From IMG/VR virus record IMGVR_UViG_3300013113_000260, positions 1 to 32,313 of that record: DNA of 32,313 nt. One strand, 5' to 3'. Below are positions 12,863 through 20,338 of the stretch, piece by piece. The notes under the pieces were generated by a model, which saw only the letters and a list, made by a program, of their open reading frames with translations, did no database searches and had not been told where the DNA came from. A program made the translations under genes and the position numbers. The DNA comes from a virus. Within the stretch, counting starts at the first letter, position 1, and each line of letters starts with the position of its first letter.

Positions 12863-15277
12863 TTATCCGCACTGAGCGTAGCCACAATCTTTACAAGTCT
12901 TGCAGCCATCTTGATAAACCATCCCTTCTGTGCTTCCACACTCAGGACAGGTCTTATCACTTGCTTCAGTTCCGTCAACGATGTAGTTCTTCAGAATTCT
13001 GGAGACGCACTTTGAGAAAGAGAACATTGAGCTTTCTTTATCTTTCTGCAACTGCTCTACCATAAACCTAACCTCTGCACCGTGGCGTAAACCAAGTGAA
13101 ATCATTCTTGTAAAAGCTGAGTTGTTCGGGTTATCGAACACCTTTACAACATCTTTTATAACACCATCTTCACCGAAAGTCAAGTCATATCTGTTGTCTT
13201 TTGACTTAAAAGAGTTCTTTTTTAGAGAACCTGTTTTGTGCTTCTTTGGAATCTCGATAAGACTTGACTCTCCACCAAGAATCTCGTAGGGCTTGCCGTC
13301 CATCTTTCCAACAAGAATCGTCCAAGGCTGACCTTGAATGCTTGTGTGGTGAATGTCGCACTCTAACTCTTCTGGTCGCTTTGGTGCTGACCGTTGTGGA
13401 AAGTCCTCTGCTTGAGTTTCCGTGTTCGTGACCAAGACGCCTGAGCGAGAACCGTCAACATAGACCGTAATACCCTTTAGACCTCGTTTCCAACCTTCTC
13501 GGTAAAGTCGCTCAACTACTGCTGGCTCTGTGCCTGCTGGCAAGTTGATGGTTGAGGAAATAGCATGGTCGATGTTGTTCTGGATTGCTTCCTGAATCTC
13601 CACACGCTTCATCCAGTCAATCTGGTCCGACTCTACGAAAAAGTCAGGTAGAGTTTGACCTGGGTTCTTAGATAACCATTCTTGTGCGTTGTGGTGAAAG
13701 ACCTCGAAGTTCTTCCATCGGTCGCCCAAAACATCAGTGAAGTCTGCCTCAACATCTACCTCGTCGTGAGATAACTTACGACGTCGGACGTAAGAGTTTC
13801 TAAACACTGGCTCCAGACCTGATGAAGTCTGAGACATAATGGAAACTGAACCAGTTGGAGCATTAGTCAGGATAGAAATGTTTCTTCTACCGTGAGTAGC
13901 CATCTGGTCTTGCATCTCTACTGGAAGCCTCTGAATAAAGGCATTGCCTCGCTCTGTGCCCCAGTTGAATACTGGAAAGGAGCCTCGCTCTGTTGCAAGA
14001 TTTAGAGACTCGCCATAAGCTGTGTTGCGAAGTGTCTCATAGATAACTGAAATAACTTTTAGACCCTCTTCCGAGTCATAAGCAAGATTCAAACAAGCAA
14101 GAGCGTCAGCAAGACCATGAGTTCCAAGACCAGTTCGACGACCATTAGCTGCTGCCTTATGAAGCTTTTTCCAAAGAGTTACTTCGTCTTCGGTGTCTGC
14201 TACATCAATAATCTTTTCTAACTTCTCTAACTCCAACTCAACCAAGTCGTCCGACAAACGCATTGCTGCTGAAACAGTTTCAGTAAACTTCTGGAAGTTG
14301 AATGTCGCTTGCTCTGTGAAAGCATTTTCAACAAAGTTCTTCAGGTTCACTGAAATAAGACGACAAGAGTCATAGGCAGAGAGTGGAATCTCGGCGCAAG
14401 GGTTAGTGCAGATAGTAGCATAGCCCTCTTCTTTGTATTCGTTTGCTGGTAAGTTATCGCAAATGTTGTCCCACATAAGAATGCCTGGTTCAGCAGTCTC
14501 TGTTGCGGACTTAACAATCTGGTCCCAAACTTCCCTTGCTCTAATCTCACGAGTAGTAGTTGGGTTGTCCGAACCTACTGGAAACTGAAGTTCGTAGGTC
14601 TCGTCAGCCTCAACTGCTCGCATAAAGTCATTAGTAATCTTTACTGAAACGTTAGCTCCCGTGACCTTCGTCAAGTCGTGTTTCATTGTTACAAACTGAG
14701 CGATGTCTGGGTGCCTGACGTCCATAGAAATCATTAGAGCGCCTCGACGACCATTCTGACCAATCATTCTACAAACATAAGAATAAAAGTCTGCGAAAGA
14801 CCAAGCACCTGTTGTTGTGCCTGCTGAGTTGTTTACAATGGTTCCGTCTGGGCGTAGTTCAGATAGGTCTAAACCTACACCGCAGCGTCGTTTAAACAGG
14901 TTCGCCAAGTCTCTACCAGAATTGAGAATGGAAGAAACATTATCTTCTGGTGATGAAACTACTACGCAGTTCGACAAGGAAACATTTACAAAGTTATTAC
15001 CAATACCCATCATTGGCGAACCTTGTGGAACAATATGCTTAAAGTTATCGAGATAGTCAAAGATTCTATCCTCGGTCAAAGCACGAGGACCACCGAACTT
15101 GCTTTCGATTCTTGCAAACTCTGATGCAAGTCTCTTGTGCATGTCTCGTGGTGTAAGTTCCTGAAAGTTGCCCTCCCTATCTTTCAGGCAGTATTTCGTC
15201 ATAAAGACGTTGGTGGCGAGTTCATCGCCTTGGAAGTAATCTAAGGTTGCCTTCCTAACCTGTTCTTCTGTATACAT
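12863..15277 (-). CDS. nrdJ: Class II (adenosylcobalamin-dependent) ribonucleotide reductase
   Basis: 804 aa. The catalytic barrel has Cys104 (LSNC) and Cys305 (YDSC) as the redox pair and the active-site loop NPCAEIPLS with Asn292, the thiyl-radical Cys294 and Glu296. Residues about 640-760 form the TSCPD region typical of NrdJ, and the C-terminus is a Cys-rich tail (CPECGS, CKTCKDCGYAQCG, about 776-804) that re-reduces the active site. No small (NrdB) subunit is needed for this class or seen here. It reduces ribonucleotides to deoxyribonucleotides with vitamin B12 coenzyme and works without oxygen dependence, so the host must make or import cobalamin. No intein. Its ATG overlaps the helicase stop (TAATG). 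Confidence 0.93.
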   Translation of the reverse strand: MYTEEQVRKATLDYFQGDELATNVFMTKYCLKDREGNFQELTPRDMHKRLASEFARIESKFGGPRALTEDRIFDYLDNFKHIVPQGSPMMGIGNNFVNVSLSNCVVVSSPEDNVSSILNSGRDLANLFKRRCGVGLDLSELRPDGTIVNNSAGTTTGAWSFADFYSYVCRMIGQNGRRGALMISMDVRHPDIAQFVTMKHDLTKVTGANVSVKITNDFMRAVEADETYELQFPVGSDNPTTTREIRAREVWDQIVKSATETAEPGILMWDNICDNLPANEYKEEGYATICTNPCAEIPLSAYDSCRLISVNLKNFVENAFTEQATFNFQKFTETVSAAMRLSDDLVELELEKLEKIIDVADTEDEVTLWKKLHKAAANGRRTGLGTHGLADALACLNLAYDSEEGLKVISVIYETLRNTAYGESLNLATERGSFPVFNWGTERGNAFIQRLPVEMQDQMATHGRRNISILTNAPTGSVSIMSQTSSGLEPVFRNSYVRRRKLSHDEVDVEADFTDVLGDRWKNFEVFHHNAQEWLSKNPGQTLPDFFVESDQIDWMKRVEIQEAIQNNIDHAISSTINLPAGTEPAVVERLYREGWKRGLKGITVYVDGSRSGVLVTNTETQAEDFPQRSAPKRPEELECDIHHTSIQGQPWTILVGKMDGKPYEILGGESSLIEIPKKHKTGSLKKNSFKSKDNRYDLTFGEDGVIKDVVKVFDNPNNSAFTRMISLGLRHGAEVRFMVEQLQKDKESSMFSFSKCVSRILKNYIVDGTEASDKTCPECGSTEGMVYQDGCKTCKDCGYAQCG

Positions 15278-16677
15278 TACTCTTTAGTCTCCTTCTTTTG
15301 CTTCTTTCTATGTTCGTGATATCTTTCTTGTAATGTTTTGTTTTGTCTTTTAACAATATTGCTAGAAGACTCTTGTATTGTCTCTCCAACTTGTGTATTG
15401 GAGACACGGATTCTTACGTTGCTCGTTTTCATGTGAATTGGGAATACTAAGCCGTCCGCACCATTTCTGTTTTTCGCTACAAATATCCTTCCAGAGTCTG
15501 TATTCTTATCCTCAACAGTTCTTGACAGAGAGAATATGAAATCAGCGACGAAACACTTGTTGAACGCCTCGGAAATAGATTCCATTGTGATGACTTCTGC
15601 ATTTATACCTGACCTATTCGTTTGAGATGCAGTCCAGACTGGACAGTTGTATACTTGGGCGATTGCCCGCATCTCTTCGTAAATAGACTCTAATTCGTTT
15701 CTTTTCTCTTTTTGTGCCGAAACAGGACGCAACAAGTCGCCATAGTCTACAATAACCATGCCAATGTCTTCTCCACGTCGTACAAGCTTTTCCAAGTGAT
15801 TGTTTAGAGTTCTGGTGCTTGCTGACTTCGTTGGATACTCCTTTACAATAAGCTTTCCTTCGATGTCTTTTACTTTATTATAGATAAAGTCTTTGTTCTC
15901 GATAATCTTACCCAACTCTATTCCAGTTAGGCAACTATCGTACCTTCTTGCAACTACGGTATCTGCCAACTCAAGCGTGTAATGGACCACCGTTCTACCC
16001 TGGCGAAGAGCTTCTGCTCCCAAGTGTACCAAAGCCATGGACTTACCAGCACCAGTTGGTGCGATGCAAACTCCAAGCTCGCCTGAACCCAAGCCTCCGT
16101 GAGTCAACATATCTATCGGAGTCCATCCCATACCGACTGGGTTTCTAGCTTTTATCTCGAACCTCTTCTCGAAGTCCTTTAGATAGTCATACCCAACCTC
16201 ATTGCTGGAACCAAGAGTAATAGACTCTGTAATAATCTTCGCTATCTCGTCAAAAGAAGAAGTCTTCACAAGGTCTACACATTTCAGCATAGCTTTCTTT
16301 ACATTCTGCTTTCGACAGAACTCCAAAGAGGTATCCCTGATATAAGGAGCAGAGCTAAAGTCTTCTGGCGAGGCAGAGACACGAGAATAATAGTCTCTTA
16401 TTTGCTTCTTAGATAAGTCAGTCTCGCTTTCCAGTTCTGCCCTCACCACAGTCATCATAGTCTCACGACTTGGATGAGTCCCGTACTTTTCACGATATTC
16501 AAAAACTAACTTCACAAACGAGCGAAGATAGCCAAGCTCTAGAAAGTCATAGTCAAAGACCTCCATTATCTGGTCTGCGAAAACACGGTCATCAAGAATA
16601 AGCTGGACCAACCCTTCCTGAAACTTTGTTCCATATTTTGAGAAGTCTGTCTTTTCTTTCATTGCTACTGCCGCCAT
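15277..16677 (-). CDS. dnaB: DnaB-like replicative DNA helicase
   Basis: 466 aa, the length of DnaB/T4 gp41 helicases. The N-terminal helical region (about 15-160) precedes a RecA-type ATPase core. Walker A is APTGAGKS (206-213), the catalytic Glu follows in HYTLELAD (232-239), Walker B is MVIVDYGDLL (307-316) and ASQTNR is the sensor motif, with a late Arg-rich segment (AKNRNGADG). The protein would unwind DNA 5'-3' at the fork ahead of DnaE. No separate primase is visible in the window, and no primase domain is fused here. The start has AGGA eight bases upstream. A promoter at 16705-16733 overlaps the end of the upstream nuclease gene. Confidence 0.9.
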   Translation of the reverse strand: MAAVAMKEKTDFSKYGTKFQEGLVQLILDDRVFADQIMEVFDYDFLELGYLRSFVKLVFEYREKYGTHPSRETMMTVVRAELESETDLSKKQIRDYYSRVSASPEDFSSAPYIRDTSLEFCRKQNVKKAMLKCVDLVKTSSFDEIAKIITESITLGSSNEVGYDYLKDFEKRFEIKARNPVGMGWTPIDMLTHGGLGSGELGVCIAPTGAGKSMALVHLGAEALRQGRTVVHYTLELADTVVARRYDSCLTGIELGKIIENKDFIYNKVKDIEGKLIVKEYPTKSASTRTLNNHLEKLVRRGEDIGMVIVDYGDLLRPVSAQKEKRNELESIYEEMRAIAQVYNCPVWTASQTNRSGINAEVITMESISEAFNKCFVADFIFSLSRTVEDKNTDSGRIFVAKNRNGADGLVFPIHMKTSNVRIRVSNTQVGETIQESSSNIVKRQNKTLQERYHEHRKKQKKETKE

Positions 16678-16704
16678 TTGTATATTCCTATTTTGTCTTT
16701 GTAG

Positions 16705-16733
16705 ATAATATCACGCTTGTCTCGGGTTGTCAA
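16705..16733 (-). promoter_or_regulatory. Sigma-70 promoter for dnaB-nrdJ
   Basis: TTGACA (16733-16728), a 17-base spacer and TATTAT (16710-16705) on the minus strand. The -35 box and spacer lie in the last codons of the 5' nuclease gene and the -10 begins at the base after its stop. It lies 28 bases before the helicase ATG. Confidence 0.8.
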
Positions 16734-17679
16734 CACATATTCTACGAAAAATGGCATAGAGGTCTGTAAAGTTAACTGTGCCGAAACCATCAAATATCAT
16801 CATCTTGTCAACCTCGGTCTTGTTGAAACCGAACTCGAAGTTGTTTATGGCATACTTTATCTTTTGTTTGCCCTGAATGGAGATAAGAGGAGAATAAAGT
16901 TGCATCATTTTATAGTTCTGCTCTATAATCCCCTGATTGTCAATGATACCCTCATGAACTTTCAACGGTTTCTCGACTTCCTCGCAGGCTGCCACAAGTT
17001 CTTGTAATGTATAGTCTTTATCTTCTGCGAGGAAAGGAAAGCGCCTTGCTAGAGTGCCCAAACCGACGCCTGGGACACCTGGAAGGTTGTCTGACTTATC
17101 TCCAGCGATTGCACGAGCAAGGGCGAAGTTTCTAGGGTGGATACCAAACTTTTCGATTACTCTCGGCTTGTTTATTGTTTCCTTTTGGATTGGGCGATGT
17201 ATAATCGTCTCGTCGTCGCACAGTTGAAAAAAATCTTTATCAGAAGAAACGATGACCTTTCCCCAACCTTGATACTTTGGGTCTTGAGCTACAAGGGATA
17301 CGATATCATCCGCTTCGACAGAATCTAGCATAAACTGCATAATAGGAAGCTCATTGAGATATTCCATTAGCCTGACCTGTTGCCAAATCTTATTATCTTT
17401 TTCTTGCGTCTCTGTGAGAACCCTATCCGTTCTATTCAGACGAAGAGGCTTTCTACCCTCTTTGTATGACTTCACAATGGTTCTTCTCTTCCTGGAACCA
17501 TCTGCACCGTCCCAGCAGATAACTATCTGGTCTGGCTGTATCTCCCTTGACAGCTTCTGAAGTGTCTTGAAGAACCCTTTCACCCCACCAATAGGAGCAC
17601 CGTTCGTCGAGATGCTCGGGTCCACAATATAGGAACGATAAAAGTTATTCGTTCCATCTACTATCATTACTTTCTTCAT
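16711..17679 (-). CDS. 5'-3' exonuclease / flap endonuclease (FEN family)
   Basis: 322 aa, similar in length to T4 RNase H and T5 D15 nuclease. The metal-binding acids are in place: Asp8 (VDGTN), Asp57 (CWDG), Glu122, Asp124 and Asp125 (VEADD), Asp147 and Asp149 (SSDKDF), and Asp194 and Asp197 (AGDKSDN). A helix-3-turn-helix DNA-binding loop follows (LPGVPGVGLGTL, 199-210), and Arg/Lys residues 63-66 fit the helical arch. It would remove RNA primers and flaps from the lagging strand, the job of the PolI N-terminal domain, and the small family A polymerase of this phage lacks that domain. The gene begins after a combined terminator/promoter at 17691-17741 and has GGAG before the ATG. Confidence 0.93.
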   Translation of the reverse strand: MKKVMIVDGTNNFYRSYIVDPSISTNGAPIGGVKGFFKTLQKLSREIQPDQIVICWDGADGSRKRRTIVKSYKEGRKPLRLNRTDRVLTETQEKDNKIWQQVRLMEYLNELPIMQFMLDSVEADDIVSLVAQDPKYQGWGKVIVSSDKDFFQLCDDETIIHRPIQKETINKPRVIEKFGIHPRNFALARAIAGDKSDNLPGVPGVGLGTLARRFPFLAEDKDYTLQELVAACEEVEKPLKVHEGIIDNQGIIEQNYKMMQLYSPLISIQGKQKIKYAINNFEFGFNKTEVDKMMIFDGFGTVNFTDLYAIFRRICVDNPRQA

Positions 17680-17690
17680 AAGTTCTCCAT

Positions 17691-17730
17691 AAAAAAACCC
17701 CTAGTTGACATTATAATATCAAACTAGGGG
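17691..17730 (-). terminator. Intrinsic terminator after recA/uvsX, overlapping a promoter
   Basis: The stem CCCCTAGTT/AACTAGGGG (17698-17706 with 17722-17730) is followed on the minus strand by seven T (17697-17691), about 30 bases after the RecA-like stop. The loop contains the -10 box of the next promoter. Confidence 0.85.
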
Positions 17731-17741
17731 CTTAGTGTCAA
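17713..17741 (-). promoter_or_regulatory. Sigma-70 promoter embedded in the recA terminator
   Basis: TTGACA (17741-17736), a 17-base spacer and TATTAT (17718-17713) on the minus strand; a TATAAT at 17715-17710 overlaps it. The spacer includes one stem arm of the terminator and the -10 lies in its loop. A transcript would start near 17706, so it carries only the second arm and cannot form the hairpin. It reads into the 5' nuclease gene. Confidence 0.8.
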
Positions 17742-17759
17742 GTAAAAAAGTATTTTATT

Positions 17760-18896
17760 TTACTCTTCTGTTGTTGTGTCCTCAACTACTTCCTCATCGT
17801 CATCATAGAAATCAGAAGCGCTGCCTTCACGGTTCTTGAACTTCATAATAACGTGTTCGTCCATGACAGAAAAGACACTCTTTCGGAAGGTTTCGTCTTC
17901 CAACTTATCCAGCCATTGCTTTCTCTGAAACTTCAGTTCAGTTCCATCATCGGCTACAAGAGTGTACCAGGCACCTGCGGTCTTTAGTCGCTCAGAACCC
18001 TTGATGGCATCGAGCCAGCTTTCCTCGTCCTGAACTCCGTAAAGACCAGCGCCCCAGAGAATCTGAAATTCACATCTTCGACCTGTCGTACCAAAGCGAG
18101 ACTTCTCAAGCTTGACTCGTGCAGTAGAACCAATGCGAAAGCCATTCTCATCAGTAATAAAGGTTGCCTTGCCCTTTGGCTTGGTCAGCCAAATACGAAG
18201 TGAATAAGCATACTGTGCTGCCTTGCCGCCTGGAGTTACATAAGGAGTAGTCATCGCCTCGGCAACATTACTCGTGATGTTTGTCTTTAGCTGATTCAAG
18301 ATAAGCAAAGTCGCATTTGCATTAGCAATGGGCTGGGTTATCTTTGCAAAACCCTTTGCAAGGATTCTAGGTTTGACCGCCATTGAAGACTGAGGGTTGA
18401 AGTCTCCCTCGATGTCTGAAATAGAAGGTGTGAGTGCTAATGAGTCCCAGATAAATAACCATTGATTATCAATACTCAATAAATCTTCAATAGTCTCCAG
18501 CACGAATTCCACAGACTCTGCCTGAACGTACATAAGACTTTCTAAATCACAACCTGCCCTCTCCAAGAATGAAGAATCAATGGCAGATTCTGAATCGAAA
18601 TAAACTACACTTATTCCCATCTTTTGAGCGTTAGCGGCGACACCTGCTGCAAGATAAGACTTGCCTGAACCTTCTAGACCTGCAATTTCCGAAAACTTTC
18701 CAACAGGAATACCAGCTAACTTGCCTGTAGCAATAATAGAATCCAGCCAGCGTGAGCCAGTTGAAATCCACTGCTTTACATCTGTTGGATTCTCTTCTTG
18801 GAGGTTATGAGCGACATCTCTGCCTGCTTTTTTATTAATCAACTTTCGGATGTCCGACATCGACATCTTTCCAGTTGCCTGCTTAGTTTTAGCCAT
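17760..18896 (-). CDS. uvsX: UvsX/RecA-like recombinase
   Basis: 378 aa. The core ATPase has Walker A GLEGSGKS (73-80), the segment YFDSESAID (99-107) with the conserved acidic pair, and Walker B LFIWDS (147-152). The L2 region reads LNQLKTNI, then TPGGKAAQYAYSLRIWL, matching the RecA/UvsX DNA-binding loop and the following GGKAL-type strand. The C-terminal 20 residues are strongly acidic (DDDEEVVEDTTTEE), as in RecA and UvsX, where the tail tunes filament formation. It would coat single-stranded DNA and drive strand exchange for recombination-dependent replication, together with the SSB encoded just upstream. A terminator separates it from ssb on one side and another ends it on the other. 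Confidence 0.92.
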   Translation of the reverse strand: MAKTKQATGKMSMSDIRKLINKKAGRDVAHNLQEENPTDVKQWISTGSRWLDSIIATGKLAGIPVGKFSEIAGLEGSGKSYLAAGVAANAQKMGISVVYFDSESAIDSSFLERAGCDLESLMYVQAESVEFVLETIEDLLSIDNQWLFIWDSLALTPSISDIEGDFNPQSSMAVKPRILAKGFAKITQPIANANATLLILNQLKTNITSNVAEAMTTPYVTPGGKAAQYAYSLRIWLTKPKGKATFITDENGFRIGSTARVKLEKSRFGTTGRRCEFQILWGAGLYGVQDEESWLDAIKGSERLKTAGAWYTLVADDGTELKFQRKQWLDKLEDETFRKSVFSVMDEHVIMKFKNREGSASDFYDDDEEVVEDTTTEE

Positions 18897-18920
18897 CTAT
18901 ATTACTTTCTCCTTTACAAT

Positions 18921-18944
18921 AAAGAAAAGGGGGCAAGTGCCCCC
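18921..18944 (-). terminator. Intrinsic terminator between ssb and uvsX
   Basis: A perfect GC stem GGGGGC/GCCCCC with a four-base loop (18929-18944) is followed on the minus strand by TTTTCTTT. It lies 10 bases after the SSB stop codon. No promoter with good boxes lies between it and uvsX, so uvsX probably depends on partial read-through, leaving ssb more abundant. Confidence 0.85.
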
Positions 18945-18954
18945 AGTTCGTGTT

Positions 18955-19740
18955 CTAGCTTCCAAGTAGTTCCTTGAAGGCGTCATCAACGCTTGTTCCT
19001 CCCCCACTTGCTGTTGTTGTGGTGGTCGTACTCGAAGAGCCTCCATACTGAGTTGTCTCTGAAGACAAGTCCTCTGCGTTATCACCTGCAAGGTACTCGT
19101 CGAGCATTCGCTGAACGTCCTCTGGTGTCTTTCGCTCGAAAAGAGTCGTGAAGTCTGGAATAGTCTCCAACAAGTCAGTACAAGCATTGCCATCTAAGTC
19201 GTGGCACATTGCAGATGTCTTTCGACTAGGCATCAACTTTGTCTGAGGAAAAGAAGCTCCTGCTGGCTTTCCATAGCTCAAAAGAAGGTCAGTTCCTTCA
19301 GTCGGGTCCGTGATGTCTCCGTACTCTGGGTTGAGTACAAGGTTCAACAACTGCTCGTAAACCTGCTTGCCGTAGCCCCAGACCTTTACACCTTCGTCTT
19401 CTTGCCCTCGGACAATAACTGGCGAGAAGAATCGCTGGCGAGCCATAAGGTTCTTTGCCATCTTGGTGCTCTCTTCTGTACCTTCTCTCCAAAGCTCCTG
19501 CAAGAATGAGTCTAACGGGTCATCCTCGCCAAAGTTCTTTTTTGGTGATAAGAACCCTGCGTTCTTACCAAGGTTGTAGTGGAAGAAAAACTCCTTGAAA
19601 GGGTCGCCGTCAGCAGTCGGAAGAATGCGAATAGTTTGCTCGCCATCTTCTGGTCGCCAAAACTGAGACTTCTTTGTGGAGCCTCCCTTGTTTTGTACTG
19701 CGTTCAGCTTTGCTCTCATCTTATCTAAGTTAATTCCCAT
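18955..19740 (-). CDS. gp32-like single-stranded DNA-binding protein
   Basis: 261 aa (T4 gp32 is 301). The N-terminal 25 residues are basic and helical, as in the cooperativity domain. The core begins near KSQFWRPEDGEQTIRILP, the usual opening of the phage gp32 family OB fold, and has FFFHYNLG and a later Cys/His-containing stretch (AMCHDLDGNAC) near where gp32 holds zinc, although the full zinc set is not clear. Residues about 225-248 are a flexible Ser/Thr/Gly linker (runs of T and G) leading to a short terminal helix (VDDAFKELLGS), which probably docks replication partners. AAGGAG precedes the ATG. It would protect single strands and organise the fork with UvsX, DnaB and DnaE. Confidence 0.85.
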   Translation of the reverse strand: MGINLDKMRAKLNAVQNKGGSTKKSQFWRPEDGEQTIRILPTADGDPFKEFFFHYNLGKNAGFLSPKKNFGEDDPLDSFLQELWREGTEESTKMAKNLMARQRFFSPVIVRGQEDEGVKVWGYGKQVYEQLLNLVLNPEYGDITDPTEGTDLLLSYGKPAGASFPQTKLMPSRKTSAMCHDLDGNACTDLLETIPDFTTLFERKTPEDVQRMLDEYLAGDNAEDLSSETTQYGGSSSTTTTTTASGGGTSVDDAFKELLGS

Positions 19741-19791
19741 ATTTATTTCTCCTTCTTCTTATGGTTATTTGTGGGTGAATTACCCTTGAGT

Positions 19792-19815
19792 ATACCTGAC
19801 TAATCTTTCAGGTAT
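19792..19815. repeat. Inverted repeat at the start of the ssb leader
   Basis: Perfect 8-bp arms ATACCTGA/TCAGGTAT with an 8-base loop. On the minus strand the first arm ends with the TGA stop of the 81-aa gene and the second arm overlaps TATACT, a possible -10 box without a clear -35. No T-run follows, so it is not a standard terminator. It could be an operator, or an mRNA structure protecting the ssb message. Confidence 0.5.
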
Positions 19816-20053
19816 CTAATGTTACATTGTTTGTTGTTGCTTCGCCTACAACTGTTTTCCAATTGAAGACACGAAATCCACTATTATCTAAGTCCCAGAC
19901 TACCTCCTGACCCTCGCTTAGGGTTCGCTCTTTACCAGTCCCTTTGATTTTACCATTCAAAAAGGTTTCTGGTAAGTCATTTAATCGAATAAAGTTCATT
20001 TCTCGGTTTTCACCTGAACTCTTTACATAAACTGCGTTATAAGCTGTTACCAC
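19808..20053 (-). CDS. Small WYL_2/Sm-like SH3-barrel protein (81 aa)
   Basis: 81 aa from a GTG at 20053 with GGAGG seven bases upstream, directly after the preceding stop. The body is beta-rich: REMNFIRLNDLPETFL, GKIKGTG, EGQEVVWDLDNSGFRVFNW, then KTVVGEA. The pattern of a strand beginning M-x-F, an acidic V-x-D-L-x strand, then F-R-x-F-x-W and a final short strand is what I associate with the DUF2693/WYL_2 Sm-like proteins of T4-like phages. Their function is not established. It lies between the FtsZ-like and SSB genes. Confidence 0.6.
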   Translation of the reverse strand: MVTAYNAVYVKSSGENREMNFIRLNDLPETFLNGKIKGTGKERTLSEGQEVVWDLDNSGFRVFNWKTVVGEATTNNVTLDT

Positions 20054-20338
20054 TTATCGTCCTCCATTACTGAAGCCATAAAAGCTTCTTTCCATTGTAT
20101 AGTTTAGCTCACTGAGGTTTTCAGCGAACTCCTTATTTTTCTCGGGAACTACTCCCTCGTCTACTCGTTCTAAGTGCTCGATTTCTCCCCACTCTCCAAA
20201 CTGTGGGAAATAAACAAGACTTTTGTTGGTTGTGGAATCAAGTCTTACAAAAATTCCCTCTTCACCTTCAACCTCGTTATTAAAGAGGCTGTACTGTTGC
20301 TTGACGATTACTGCTTCGCCCAACACCATTTCACTCAC
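20054..20338 (-). CDS. Small beta-rich hypothetical protein (94 aa)
   Basis: 94 aa from a GTG at 20338, with GGAGG five bases upstream; an in-frame ATG at 20329 is an alternative with poorer spacing. It overlaps the FtsZ-like gene by 8 bases. The first 60 residues look like a small beta barrel (GEAVIVKQQYSLFNN, EGIFVRLDS, SLVYFPQFGEWGEI), followed by an acidic helix and a Gly/Asn end. It resembles SH3-like KOW folds in outline only. No function known. It ends one base before the next start codon. Confidence 0.7.
   Translation of the reverse strand: MSEMVLGEAVIVKQQYSLFNNEVEGEEGIFVRLDSTTNKSLVYFPQFGEWGEIEHLERVDEGVVPEKNKEFAENLSELNYTMERSFYGFSNGGR

Noticed and set aside
6267-18896. Inteins or introns in DnaE, NrdJ, DnaB or UvsX
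   Set aside because: All four have normal family lengths with motifs in uninterrupted order.
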